A stretch of DNA of 5,916 bases from Thermococci archaeon. GTDB lineage: Archaea > Methanobacteriota_B > Thermococci > Methanofastidiosales > B48-G16. The notes beneath the pieces were generated by a model. The model ran no database searches, was not told the DNA's origin, and saw nothing but the letters and a program-made list of their open reading frames with translations. Made by a program: the position numbers and the translations under genes. The stretch spans positions 1 to 5,916 of the forward strand of contig DAOVEQ010000068.1 in assembly GCA_030668905.1 (NCBI GenBank), in the 5' to 3' direction. Shown piece by piece: positions 1-5,510 of this stretch (its first letter is position 1; every line of letters begins with the position of its first letter).

Positions 1-233
1 AAAATCAGAGAAGAGAAAAGTTTAAAAAGACGTTTGGGAACAGGTCAGCCACAAAAGAGGAGATAAACGAAGTAAGGAACATTATCAAAAAAACTGGGGC
101 GTATAAATACTGCAGGGCAAAGGAAAAGGAATTGATAAAAAAAGCTAAAAACAGTATCCCCCGGAATCTAAATAAAGAAAGCAAGAAATTCTTTGAAAAA
201 CTTGCTGATTTCACTATAAGTAGGAAGTTTTAA
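1..233 (+). CDS. Polyprenyl (probably geranylgeranyl) diphosphate synthase, C-terminal end only
   Basis: Frame 3 is open from the window edge to a TAA at 231-233 and encodes the last 76 residues of a protein whose start lies outside the window. The sequence has the pattern of the polyprenyl synthetase tail: a GNRSATKEEINEVRNII segment, then TGAYKYCRAKEKELIKKA, and a closing LADFTISRKF, which matches the 'LADFvveRkf/y' ending of this family. These enzymes condense isopentenyl diphosphate with allylic diphosphates in the cytoplasm; in archaea they supply the C20 chain of membrane ether lipids (often named idsA). Both Asp-rich catalytic motifs lie upstream of the window, so chain length and activity cannot be judged. 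The gene converges on rlmE and overlaps its 3' end by 20 bases. The family call is firm; the geranylgeranyl specificity is inferred from the archaeal context. Confidence 0.85.
   Translation, partial: NQRREKFKKTFGNRSATKEEINEVRNIIKKTGAYKYCRAKEKELIKKAKNSIPRNLNKESKKFFEKLADFTISRKF
137..151 (-). terminator. Possible U-tract terminator of the AI-2E-nnr-rlmE operon
   Basis: On the minus strand, two T runs (TTTTT at 151-147 and a seven-T run at 143-137), separated by AGC, lie 63 to 77 bases past the rlmE stop. Archaeal RNA polymerase terminates at such U tracts without needing a hairpin. They fall inside the convergent synthase gene, whose Lys codons (AAA) also explain the A-rich plus strand, so the call is tentative. 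Confidence 0.3.
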
Positions 234-789
234 AGGATTTGCAGATTATATATATCTCGGAACTCCCCTTTCTTGTAGATCTGGGTCTGTAAAATTTTAC
301 GTATCCGAATCTTTTCCTGAGATCATCCGAAAAACTTTTCACGTCTTCACTCTGGAATATCTTTACCAGAAAGTTTCCCCTATCTTCCAAAACTTTTTCC
401 GCTACTTCTAACGCTTTTTTAGCCAGAATATAAGACCTGTACTGGTCAACATCCCTTTTTCCCATTATTTTCGGAGATATATCTGATAGAACAACATTAA
501 ACTTCATCTCTGTATGAAACTCTTCAAGATCGTTCTCTATTATGTCAACGTTGTTATATTGTAAAGGCAAAGCCCTGACTTTATCCATTCCCAGAACGTA
601 TCCTCTTTCGCCGACTATTTCTCTCGCTACCTGCATCCACCCACCGGGGGAACATCCCAGATCCAAGACATAATCTCCCTTTCTTATCAATCTAAATCTT
701 TTATTGATCTCTTTCAATTTGTAAGCTGCGCGCGATCTGTAGCCTTCTTTCTTTGCCCTTTCATGGTAATAGTCTTTTCTTTTATACAT
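214..789 (-). CDS. rlmE: 23S rRNA (uridine-2'-O-)-methyltransferase RlmE (FtsJ/RrmJ family)
   Basis: This 191-residue cytoplasmic SAM-dependent enzyme should methylate a 2'-OH in the 23S rRNA A-loop (U2552 in E. coli). The chosen start is the ATG at 789-787, which gives the usual family opening MYKRKDYYHERAKKEGYRSR. The frame stays open up to 891, but the extra 34 residues overlap nnr and are unlike the family. The SAM motif I VLDLGCSPGGW is at about residues 41-51. The K-D-K-E catalytic tetrad known from RrmJ is complete: K24 (RSRAAYKL), D103 (LSDISP), K143 (LVKIF) and E178 (SSEIY). There is no C-terminal TRAM domain, which some archaeal homologues carry. The start codon overlaps the nnr stop codon by 8 bases (ATGTATAA). 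No good Shine-Dalgarno precedes it (only GAGAG), so translational coupling to nnr is likely. A Trm7-like tRNA target is the alternative. Confidence 0.93.
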   Translation of the reverse strand: MYKRKDYYHERAKKEGYRSRAAYKLKEINKRFRLIRKGDYVLDLGCSPGGWMQVAREIVGERGYVLGMDKVRALPLQYNNVDIIENDLEEFHTEMKFNVVLSDISPKIMGKRDVDQYRSYILAKKALEVAEKVLEDRGNFLVKIFQSEDVKSFSDDLRKRFGYVKFYRPRSTRKGSSEIYIICKSFKTSYL

Positions 790-2110
790 TTCCGAAACTC
801 TCGCAGAAAACCAATGCATCGCTGATCTTATCCAAAAGATCCGAAGTAGTGTAGTATATGTTTTTTTTAGAATAAACCATATCTCCTGCAAAACCGTTTA
901 CAAATGAAGCTGCGCATGCAGAGAGGAAGGCTTCATTTCTGGCAAAAAATCCGGAAGTCAATCCAGCTAAAACATCGCCGGTGCCTCCAGTAGTCATTCC
1001 TTCATTTCCCGTGTAATTCAGTTTGTATTCTTCTTTATCAGCTATTATATCTACTTTTCCTTTCAAGATTATAGTACAGTCGTATTTTTCTGACGTATCC
1101 CTGACTTTTTGGATTCTTTCTTCTAAGTTATCGGGAAGTTTTCCGAAAAGATGCTCAAATTCTTTTTCGTGAGGTGTTAGAATAGAGTTTGCAGCAAGAT
1201 CCAGGTCTTTTTTAAGAACTTTCAGCCCATCGGCATCTATCACTTTTTTTTCAAATCTCTTCATTGTCTCCAGAGCCTTTTCATTAATCCCCATGCCTAC
1301 GCCTATTAAAACTGAGTCGTAATCGTAATCCGGGATATCTTTCGTAACTATAAAATCTGGAGAGTAATTTTTGATCACGTCAGTGCATGGAGTGGCGATG
1401 TAAACAAGATCCACAATTTTACTCGCCGCCGCGGCGGAATAAATAGGCGCACCATGGTATCTATCACTTCCTCCGACTATCAAAACCCTTCCATTATCTC
1501 CCTTATGCGAGTCTTTTTTTCTTTTTTCCAGGTATTTTACGTCTCCGGGTCCCGTAAGATTCTCAACTTTCTCTGGAATCCCTATATCTACTATAATAGA
1601 ATCATCAGTTTTTTTGTAATGCATGGATACGTTAAGATCAGATTTCACACTACCAGTGGGAAGATCTATGCTCACAATTTTAACTCCTTTCTCTTTCAAT
1701 TTGTTTATGTATTCAACAACGCTTTTTATAGGCTCTTTTAATTCACCTATGATTCCTACGCCTATTAATGCGTCTACGACTATATCGCAATCTATATCCT
1801 GGAAATTAAACTCTTCTTTTTTGCACTCTGTAAAATCCAGGAGCTTCCAGTTTTCCAGTGCTATTTTCGTTTTTATATCTTTCTCGTTGCCTATTAAAAA
1901 GACTTTAACTCTGTTCCCCTTTGATAAAAATCTTGCAGCTACGAACCCGTCGCCTCCATTATTTCCCAGGCCGCAGAAAATTGCTATTTTCTTGTTTTTT
2001 CCAAATTTGGATGTAATAATAGAGGACGCCCCGTTTCCTGCATTCTCCATTAGTATTCTAGGCTCCAATCCGTAATACTTGCAGTTTATATCCAGAATTT
2101 TAGTTTTCAT
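782..2110 (-). CDS. nnr: Bifunctional NAD(P)H-hydrate epimerase / ADP-dependent NAD(P)H-hydrate dehydratase
   Basis: This 442-residue fused metabolite-repair enzyme has two domains. The N-terminal YjeF_N domain (about 1-195) interconverts R and S forms of hydrated NAD(P)H. The C-terminal ribokinase-like domain (about 200-435) dehydrates the S form back to NAD(P)H using ADP. In the epimerase half, MENAG is at 21-25, NNGGDG at 50-55, VDALIG at 112-117 and SIDLPTG at 147-153. The segment after this last motif (154-178) is short, as in archaeal members. In the dehydratase half, HKGDNGRVLIVGG begins at 202, then VIDADG at 290-295, LTPHEKEF at 311-318, and GGTGDVLAG at 375-383 with the catalytic Asp at D379. 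The ATG is the only possible start, because TGA lies two codons upstream in frame. A GGTGA ribosome-binding site precedes it. The gene overlaps the upstream membrane-protein gene by 11 bases and rlmE by 8. Confidence 0.95.
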   Translation of the reverse strand: MKTKILDINCKYYGLEPRILMENAGNGASSIITSKFGKNKKIAIFCGLGNNGGDGFVAARFLSKGNRVKVFLIGNEKDIKTKIALENWKLLDFTECKKEEFNFQDIDCDIVVDALIGVGIIGELKEPIKSVVEYINKLKEKGVKIVSIDLPTGSVKSDLNVSMHYKKTDDSIIVDIGIPEKVENLTGPGDVKYLEKRKKDSHKGDNGRVLIVGGSDRYHGAPIYSAAAASKIVDLVYIATPCTDVIKNYSPDFIVTKDIPDYDYDSVLIGVGMGINEKALETMKRFEKKVIDADGLKVLKKDLDLAANSILTPHEKEFEHLFGKLPDNLEERIQKVRDTSEKYDCTIILKGKVDIIADKEEYKLNYTGNEGMTTGGTGDVLAGLTSGFFARNEAFLSACAASFVNGFAGDMVYSKKNIYYTTSDLLDKISDALVFCESFGNV

Positions 2111-3116
2111 TTTTTTTCACCCTGTATAATGCTACCAAAGAACATAAAAATAGAGGACCGAGAACGAAACCTGATACCCCAAACGCCATGGGACCTGCAA
2201 CAAAACTGAAAAGAATTATTAGAGGATGGACTTCACTCTTTTTTTCCGAGATGTATGGAGTCAGGACAAATGCCGGGAAGTACGTCAGGACGATTACCCC
2301 GAATACGAGTATAATAATTGCAAGCATGGGCTTACTGAATATCTCTACTACCGCTATTGGAACATAGATCATTGGAGATCCTAATATCGGTAAAAGACTA
2401 AACAAAAATATTAAAAACCCCAAAAGAACTGAGTAGTTGACCAGATAAGACACGTTAAAGTATACCCCTAGAACATAAAAAGTAACTCCTGCGAGAATCC
2501 CAATTATCACTGCTGTGAGCACATAGCCATAGAATAGCCCCTGCAGAACTTTTCCCAGCTCTTTGATGAATTTAAGATACATCTCCTTTATCTCTGCAGG
2601 AACGAGCGTATCCGTTACCTCTTTTAACTTTCTTCCATCCCTCAAAAAGTAAAATGTGGAAAACATAAAAAGTAAAAGGTATATCGTAGCGTAAGAGATA
2701 TTTTTAAGAAGATCAAACGCTGTTTCAATATTAATGTAGCTCTCTACTTTTTCAATTATACTGTTTATTTGAGAAGAAAATGATATATTTATTCCAAAAT
2801 TCTTCAAATACTCTTCAAAATCTAAGATTTTATTCAAAAACGCATCGGGACTCTCCAAAAACTTGGCTATCTCGTTAATTAATGTATCGAGAGTTGTCCA
2901 GACCAAAACTACGAAAGGAATAAGTATTATAAGTACAGTTACAACAGATGCTACATCCCTGTTTTTAAATACCTTCTCAAAATAATCGTTCAAAGGCAAA
3001 AGAAGATAGGAAACAAGTAATGCACAGATCAAAGGAGTGAATATCTTGTAGAATATAGATAAGTTTAGCAGTAAGATTATCACCACTAGAAGGGCTACCA
3101 TATATCTTTTTTCCAT
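2100..3116 (-). CDS. AI-2E family (PerM/TqsA-like) membrane transporter
   Basis: This 338-residue integral membrane protein has a plan typical of the AI-2E/PerM family. Two N-terminal hydrophobic spans (about 6-41) are followed by a third (57-76). A mainly polar segment (about 77-140) precedes a fourth span (143-158, ending FYFLRDG). The C-terminal half carries the remaining spans (about 195-217, 228-257, 263-287 and 296-332). Family hallmarks are the LLPILGSP segment at 241-248, and near the C terminus P-Y-I-S-EKKSEVHPLIILFSFVAG followed by FGVSGFVLGPLF. Members export small molecules or ions (AI-2 for TqsA, sodium/proton exchange in others); the substrate here cannot be deduced. Length is normal. 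It is the first gene of the operon that continues into nnr and rlmE, and a BoxA-like element about 25 bases before the ATG suggests a leaderless or very short 5' end. Confidence 0.9.
   Translation of the reverse strand: MEKRYMVALLVVIILLLNLSIFYKIFTPLICALLVSYLLLPLNDYFEKVFKNRDVASVVTVLIILIPFVVLVWTTLDTLINEIAKFLESPDAFLNKILDFEEYLKNFGINISFSSQINSIIEKVESYINIETAFDLLKNISYATIYLLLFMFSTFYFLRDGRKLKEVTDTLVPAEIKEMYLKFIKELGKVLQGLFYGYVLTAVIIGILAGVTFYVLGVYFNVSYLVNYSVLLGFLIFLFSLLPILGSPMIYVPIAVVEIFSKPMLAIIILVFGVIVLTYFPAFVLTPYISEKKSEVHPLIILFSFVAGPMAFGVSGFVLGPLFLCSLVALYRVKKNEN
2117..2122 (-). promoter_or_regulatory. Shine-Dalgarno site of nnr
   Basis: Read on the minus strand, GGGTGA ends six bases before the nnr ATG, the intervening bases all being A. 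GGTGA is an exact match to the archaeal anti-Shine-Dalgarno sequence. It sits inside the last codons of the AI-2E-family gene, so nnr can be initiated independently within the polycistronic message. Confidence 0.75.
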
Positions 3117-3132
3117 AAAAGTTATTATTCTC

Positions 3133-3146
3133 TATATTTATTAAAG
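3133..3146 (-). promoter_or_regulatory. Putative BoxA/TATA promoter of the AI-2E-nnr-rlmE operon
   Basis: Read on the minus strand, this is CTTTAATAAATATA, a BoxA-like AT stretch preceded by the purine/A-rich GCAAA that could serve as a BRE. Its centre is about 25 bases from the ATG at 3116, so transcription would start at or next to the start codon. No Shine-Dalgarno is visible between them, which fits leaderless translation. This is inferred from spacing and composition only. Confidence 0.45.
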
Positions 3147-3204
3147 TTTGCGGGTGGTTATGAAAATTTATGAGGCTGTCGGATGTTCATTCGAATTTGT
3201 GGTA

Positions 3205-3242
3205 AATTATGCTTTTTGGCATGAATTATAATCATTAATTCA
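3205..3242. repeat. Two overlapping AT-rich inverted repeats in an intergenic gap
   Basis: AATTATGC (3205-3212) can pair with GCAT-g-AATT (3219-3227), giving an 8-bp stem with one bulged G around a TTTTTG loop. TGAATTA (3222-3228) pairs perfectly with TAATTCA (3236-3242) around a 7-base loop. The two hairpins share bases 3222-3227, so they are mutually exclusive. They lie between the stop of the zinc-ribbon gene and the promoter of the AI-2E operon, and may be a 3'-end structure or an operator. AT-rich repeats of this size also arise by chance. Confidence 0.35.
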
Positions 3243-3287
3243 AATCTTTTTATTTAACGAAACATAGCGAAGCCGTGTCATGTGCGA

Positions 3288-3992
3288 CTATTCCTTGTAG
3301 ATCCCTTGGATGTCACGGCAATAGTTGCCTTCTGGCGTCTCAATCACGAGGTAGTAGAACTGTCTGGTCACAGGATTCTGCTTCAGAAACGCTTGCGCAG
3401 AAGCTGCATCAGGCCCCTTGTAAATCCGATAGATCATTGTCGCTCCAGACCGTTGCTGGCGGTCCTCCTTAACAAACACGACCTTACCTACTTGAGCTGT
3501 TTTCGCTTTGGGAAATGAAGCAGCATGTCTTTCTGGTTCCAAGTCGTTCTTTCGACGCCCCCCATATTTGGAGAAACTCGCCTTGGCCTGTTCCCATAGT
3601 TCGTGTGTCAGTTCATCTCCGCAGACGATTGCCTCATATTTTCCACCCTTTGTCGGGTAGTAGCCGAAAATCAGCACCTCCGTGCAGATCAGCTTTTGAG
3701 AATCCTCGGCTACATGTATACAAGGCAGTTCCAGCAGGGCCTCTCGTGCATCTTTCCCGGTGTCAAATGTGTACAGCACGAAGGGATCCTTCTTAGGTGA
3801 GCTAATGCGAGCCATCCAATACGTTGTCGCGAGGCTCAGGTCGTCATGTCTTGTCCCCATGTTGTCCCTTTCAGTGAAAGTCTTGCGATCTTGCTCTTTT
3901 TTCTCAGTAACTCTTTTTCCGCACATAGGACAGAATCTTGCGTCGGGCTTAAGTTCAGCCCCACAATTGGTGCAATAGAGTATTCTTATCAC
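3288..3992 (-). CDS. Zinc-ribbon protein with two conserved uncharacterised regions
   Basis: This 234-residue predicted soluble protein has no known function. Residues 6-28 form a double-CxxC zinc ribbon (C7, C10, C21, C24), with the spacing of the ribbons found at the N terminus of many archaeal and bacterial proteins. A charged linker (29-50) follows. A first conserved-looking region (about 55-145) contains LLELPCIHVA, LICTEVLIFGYY and YEAIVCGDELTHELWEQA. A second (about 167-234) contains VIYRIYKGPDA-like residues and ends YLVIETPEGNYCRDIQGIYKE-like at the terminus. From memory, both regions resemble conserved hypothetical proteins of bacteria, so the ribbon may be a fused front end. The start is GTG at 3992-3990, since a TAA lies three codons upstream and no ATG precedes the ribbon. 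Sampled lines have 27-34 G+C per 60 bases versus 19-24 in nnr, which suggests recent transfer. Confidence 0.8.
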   Translation of the reverse strand: MIRILYCTNCGAELKPDARFCPMCGKRVTEKKEQDRKTFTERDNMGTRHDDLSLATTYWMARISSPKKDPFVLYTFDTGKDAREALLELPCIHVAEDSQKLICTEVLIFGYYPTKGGKYEAIVCGDELTHELWEQAKASFSKYGGRRKNDLEPERHAASFPKAKTAQVGKVVFVKEDRQQRSGATMIYRIYKGPDAASAQAFLKQNPVTRQFYYLVIETPEGNYCRDIQGIYKE

Positions 3993-4010
3993 CTTTTTTT
4001 ATAATTAAAT

Positions 4011-4020
4011 CATTTATATC
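4011..4020 (-). promoter_or_regulatory. Putative BoxA/TATA promoter of the zinc-ribbon gene
   Basis: GATATAAATG on the minus strand is centred about 24 bases before the GTG start at 3992, the usual archaeal distance from BoxA to the transcription start. This would make the mRNA leaderless. A second AT stretch at 3997-4010 is too close to the start codon to serve. The rest of the 3993-4253 gap is AT-rich and I see no gene in it. Confidence 0.4.
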
Positions 4021-4112
4021 TACTTAAGTATATGTTTTCATTACTTTTAAGTTTTACCTCTCCGAATGCCCAAATTACTCTCCTTCTTTTTGTGATTTTT
4101 ACGTGTGTGAAA

Positions 4113-4132
4113 CTATCTTATACATAGGATAG
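4113..4132. repeat. 20-bp near-palindrome
   Basis: CTATC at 4113-4117 is mirrored by GATAG at 4128-4132. Inside, TAT (4119-4121) pairs with ATA (4124-4126), leaving one T-G mismatch and a 2-base centre. It lies in the gap between the 59-residue gene and the zinc-ribbon gene, about 120 bases before the latter's start. It could be a regulator binding site or a transcript hairpin; chance is not excluded. Confidence 0.35.
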
Positions 4133-4253
4133 ATGAATATTTCATTATCGCAAAGATACATAAAGATCTGTGGGAGATTGTGGCGGGTAGTGTTGATTAT
4201 TGGATTCTCCCTCTTCCAAACTCTTCAAAAATTTTCCTCACTCTCAACTTACA

Positions 4254-4433
4254 TTAACACAACAAAGTTTGGAAAATCTCGACTTCATCATATTCTGGAT
4301 TTGTTTTTACTTTCAATTCAGTAGCATACTTATCAGCAACACTTTCATCCAAAAATGCTTCAGCAACTACCGGAAGTCCACTATGTACCTTAACTACAAT
4401 GAATATTTTGGGGCGTTTTTCATTTTTTGTCAT
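4254..4433 (-). CDS. Small conserved-looking protein, 59 residues, partner of the nuclease-like gene
   Basis: ATG at 4433-4431 to TAA at 4256-4254 encodes a 59-residue acidic-basic mixed protein opening MTKNEKRPKIFIVVKVHSGL, with VVAEAFLDESVADKYATEL in the middle and NPEYDEVEIFQTLLC at the end. The pattern (a beta strand IFIVVKV, a 'GLPVVAEAF' strand, an amphipathic helix, then 'NPE-DEV-IF') resembles small proteins I recall from bacteria and archaea, with endings like 'NPENDEVGVFEIEI'. I cannot name the family or a function. A perfect GGTGA ribosome-binding site stands seven bases before the ATG, and the gene starts 14 bases after the stop of the nuclease-like gene, so the two are almost certainly co-transcribed. 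No signal peptide, membrane span or metal-binding motif is visible. It is too short for many gene finders. Candidate roles are a regulator or partner of the nuclease, by inference only. Confidence 0.8.
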   Translation of the reverse strand: MTKNEKRPKIFIVVKVHSGLPVVAEAFLDESVADKYATELKVKTNPEYDEVEIFQTLLC

Positions 4434-4440
4434 AATATGT

Positions 4441-4445
4441 TCACC
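4441..4445 (-). promoter_or_regulatory. Shine-Dalgarno site of the 59-residue gene
   Basis: GGTGA on the minus strand lies seven bases from the ATG at 4433, just past the TAA (4450-4448) of the upstream gene. The exact anti-Shine-Dalgarno match and good spacing are the strongest non-homology evidence that the small reading frame is translated. Confidence 0.75.
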
Positions 4446-4447
4446 TT

Positions 4448-5371
4448 TTATTTACTAATATTTTTGATAATTTTTTGGTACCAATTATAGACATTTATAT
4501 AATTGAAAAAGGTACAAATTTCGAAAAGTCCACTTCTTCGAAAAGTAGGGCGATTGATTTGTCTTGTGAAAACAGATCTTCGTTCTTCATTCGATACTAT
4601 TGCAAATCTTTCAACTGGAATCGATAGCAGATAAACGTCATTGAATCGAAGAAGACCTGAGTACACTGGGGTTGAGTGTTCCACTTCATATAAAGCTTTA
4701 AACTTATTTGATCCTCTCTCAATCCAGATTACATCTATTTTGCTTAAATATCGCTCAGCACCTTTTGAAACATTTGGTAAAGAAAGGCTAACTTCAAATT
4801 GACGCTGTACTATAGACCAATCAAGCTTCTCTCTATCATCTGTAGGTATCCAGATATGAAAACCTTTTAAGCTTCCGATCTCCCCCAATAAAGTTTGTAC
4901 TTGGCTATGATTAAATTCTGTATTTACTTTTGAAATTGTGGGTTCTATTTGTTTTAAAAGTTCTTCGAAACCAAAATAACTATCAACATTAAAACGTCCC
5001 GCACGAGCAATGTATAACTCTGTACCATATTCTTGCATGAATATCTGTACCTTATATTGTCCATCCTCAGCGGGATCAACATTATTAAACACATCCTCAA
5101 AATCAGAAAAGGGCAATATCAAGGGTTTTTCTTGGCCATCCCATAGCAAACAGATGAATGACAATCTACCTTCTAACTCTCGTAAATCTTTTTCTCGAAG
5201 CCCAAAAAAACATCGGCATCCTTTGTGTATTTTTGAATAACGAATATAAATTCGGAAGGCATCTTGATTAACAGAGTATAGAGATTGGCTATTTTCCAAT
5301 TTTTGGAAGCTTCCAAATTGATTGTGGATATTCTCTAGAAATTCATTTTTTAAACTGACCATATTCTCCAT
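4448..5371 (-). CDS. Uncharacterised protein with PD-(D/E)XK-nuclease-like C-terminal half
   Basis: This 307-residue soluble protein has no family name that I can give with certainty. Residues 160-262 have the layout of a restriction-endonuclease-like fold: a helix with E164 (LLGEIGSLKGFHIWIP), a D-bearing strand at 211-217 (KIDVIWI, D213), then YEVEHST at 228-234, where E229 and E231 occupy the (D/E)xK position, followed by SGLLRFNDV. The usual Lys is replaced by Glu, as in the 'FEVEHST' group of nuclease-like proteins as I recall it. The end (about 256-300, FAIVSNEERR and RPTFRRSGLF) fits the helical tail of that group. The N-terminal 150 residues are unrecognised and could bind DNA or another partner. 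The ATG at 5371 is used here; the ATG three codons in (5362) has a better-spaced GAGG. It is the first gene of a two-gene unit with the 59-residue protein. No methyltransferase is adjacent. Nuclease activity is inference. Confidence 0.82.
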   Translation of the reverse strand: MENMVSLKNEFLENIHNQFGSFQKLENSQSLYSVNQDAFRIYIRYSKIHKGCRCFFGLREKDLRELEGRLSFICLLWDGQEKPLILPFSDFEDVFNNVDPAEDGQYKVQIFMQEYGTELYIARAGRFNVDSYFGFEELLKQIEPTISKVNTEFNHSQVQTLLGEIGSLKGFHIWIPTDDREKLDWSIVQRQFEVSLSLPNVSKGAERYLSKIDVIWIERGSNKFKALYEVEHSTPVYSGLLRFNDVYLLSIPVERFAIVSNEERRSVFTRQINRPTFRRSGLFEICTFFNYINVYNWYQKIIKNISK

Positions 5372-5380
5372 TCCTCTGAA

Positions 5381-5400
5381 ATATATAGACTTATAAAATA
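5381..5400 (-). promoter_or_regulatory. Putative promoter of the nuclease-like gene
   Basis: Two BoxA candidates are visible on the minus strand: TTTTATAA (5398-5391) and CTATATAT (5388-5381). Their centres lie about 25 bases from the ATG at 5371 and from the second ATG at 5362, respectively. Each would therefore give a leaderless message from a different start codon, so the sequence alone does not settle the start. Confidence 0.4.
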
Positions 5401-5490
5401 ATCGTATCCTGCCTATATAATATTTTCGTTTTTAGAAATTTTATCCTTTAATTTATAGAGGTATTCAACAAAATTTAATACAAACCCCAA

Positions 5491-5510
5491 CCCACCAAAC
5501 CTATTTAAAT
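5491..5510 (+). promoter_or_regulatory. Putative BRE/BoxA promoter of the metallophosphoesterase gene
   Basis: A C/A-rich stretch (5491-5500) is followed by CTATTTAAAT (5501-5510), a good BoxA match. Its centre is about 24 bases before the ATG at 5530, which puts the transcription start at or beside that codon. Together with the promoter elements of the minus-strand gene, it makes 5372-5529 a divergent promoter region. Confidence 0.5.

Noticed and set aside
5..214. Minus-strand 69-codon hydrophobic frame
   Set aside because: It is antisense to the polyprenyl synthetase tail, which has clear family signature. The Phe/Leu-rich composition is the mirror of Lys-rich codons.
790..891. Upstream extension of rlmE by 34 residues
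   Set aside because: It lies inside the nnr coding end, and the family begins close to the MYKRKDYYHERAKK segment at 789.
1454..2075. Two plus-strand frames of 95 and 150 codons
   Set aside because: Both are antisense shadows of nnr, which is supported by motifs along its whole length.
3160..3231. Plus-strand 23-codon frame with GGGTGG before its ATG
   Set aside because: The spacing from the motif to the ATG is only about two bases, the peptide is unrecognised, and no following plus-strand gene would use it as a leader.
3275..3978. Several plus-strand frames of 65-93 codons
   Set aside because: They are antisense to the zinc-ribbon gene, whose higher G+C leaves fewer stops in other frames. 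None shows domain-like sequence.
4130..4240. Minus-strand open stretch of about 40 codons after the 59-residue gene, with an ATG-initiated tail
   Set aside because: It has no ribosome-binding site or plausible start upstream and no recognisable pattern, so it is consistent with chance.
4133..4490. Plus-strand frames of 63 and 96 codons
   Set aside because: They run antisense to the 59-residue gene and the end of the nuclease-like gene, have no ribosome-binding site, and are Phe/Ser/Leu-rich like shadow frames.
5010..5240. Plus-strand 76-codon frame
   Set aside because: It is an antisense shadow of the nuclease-like gene.
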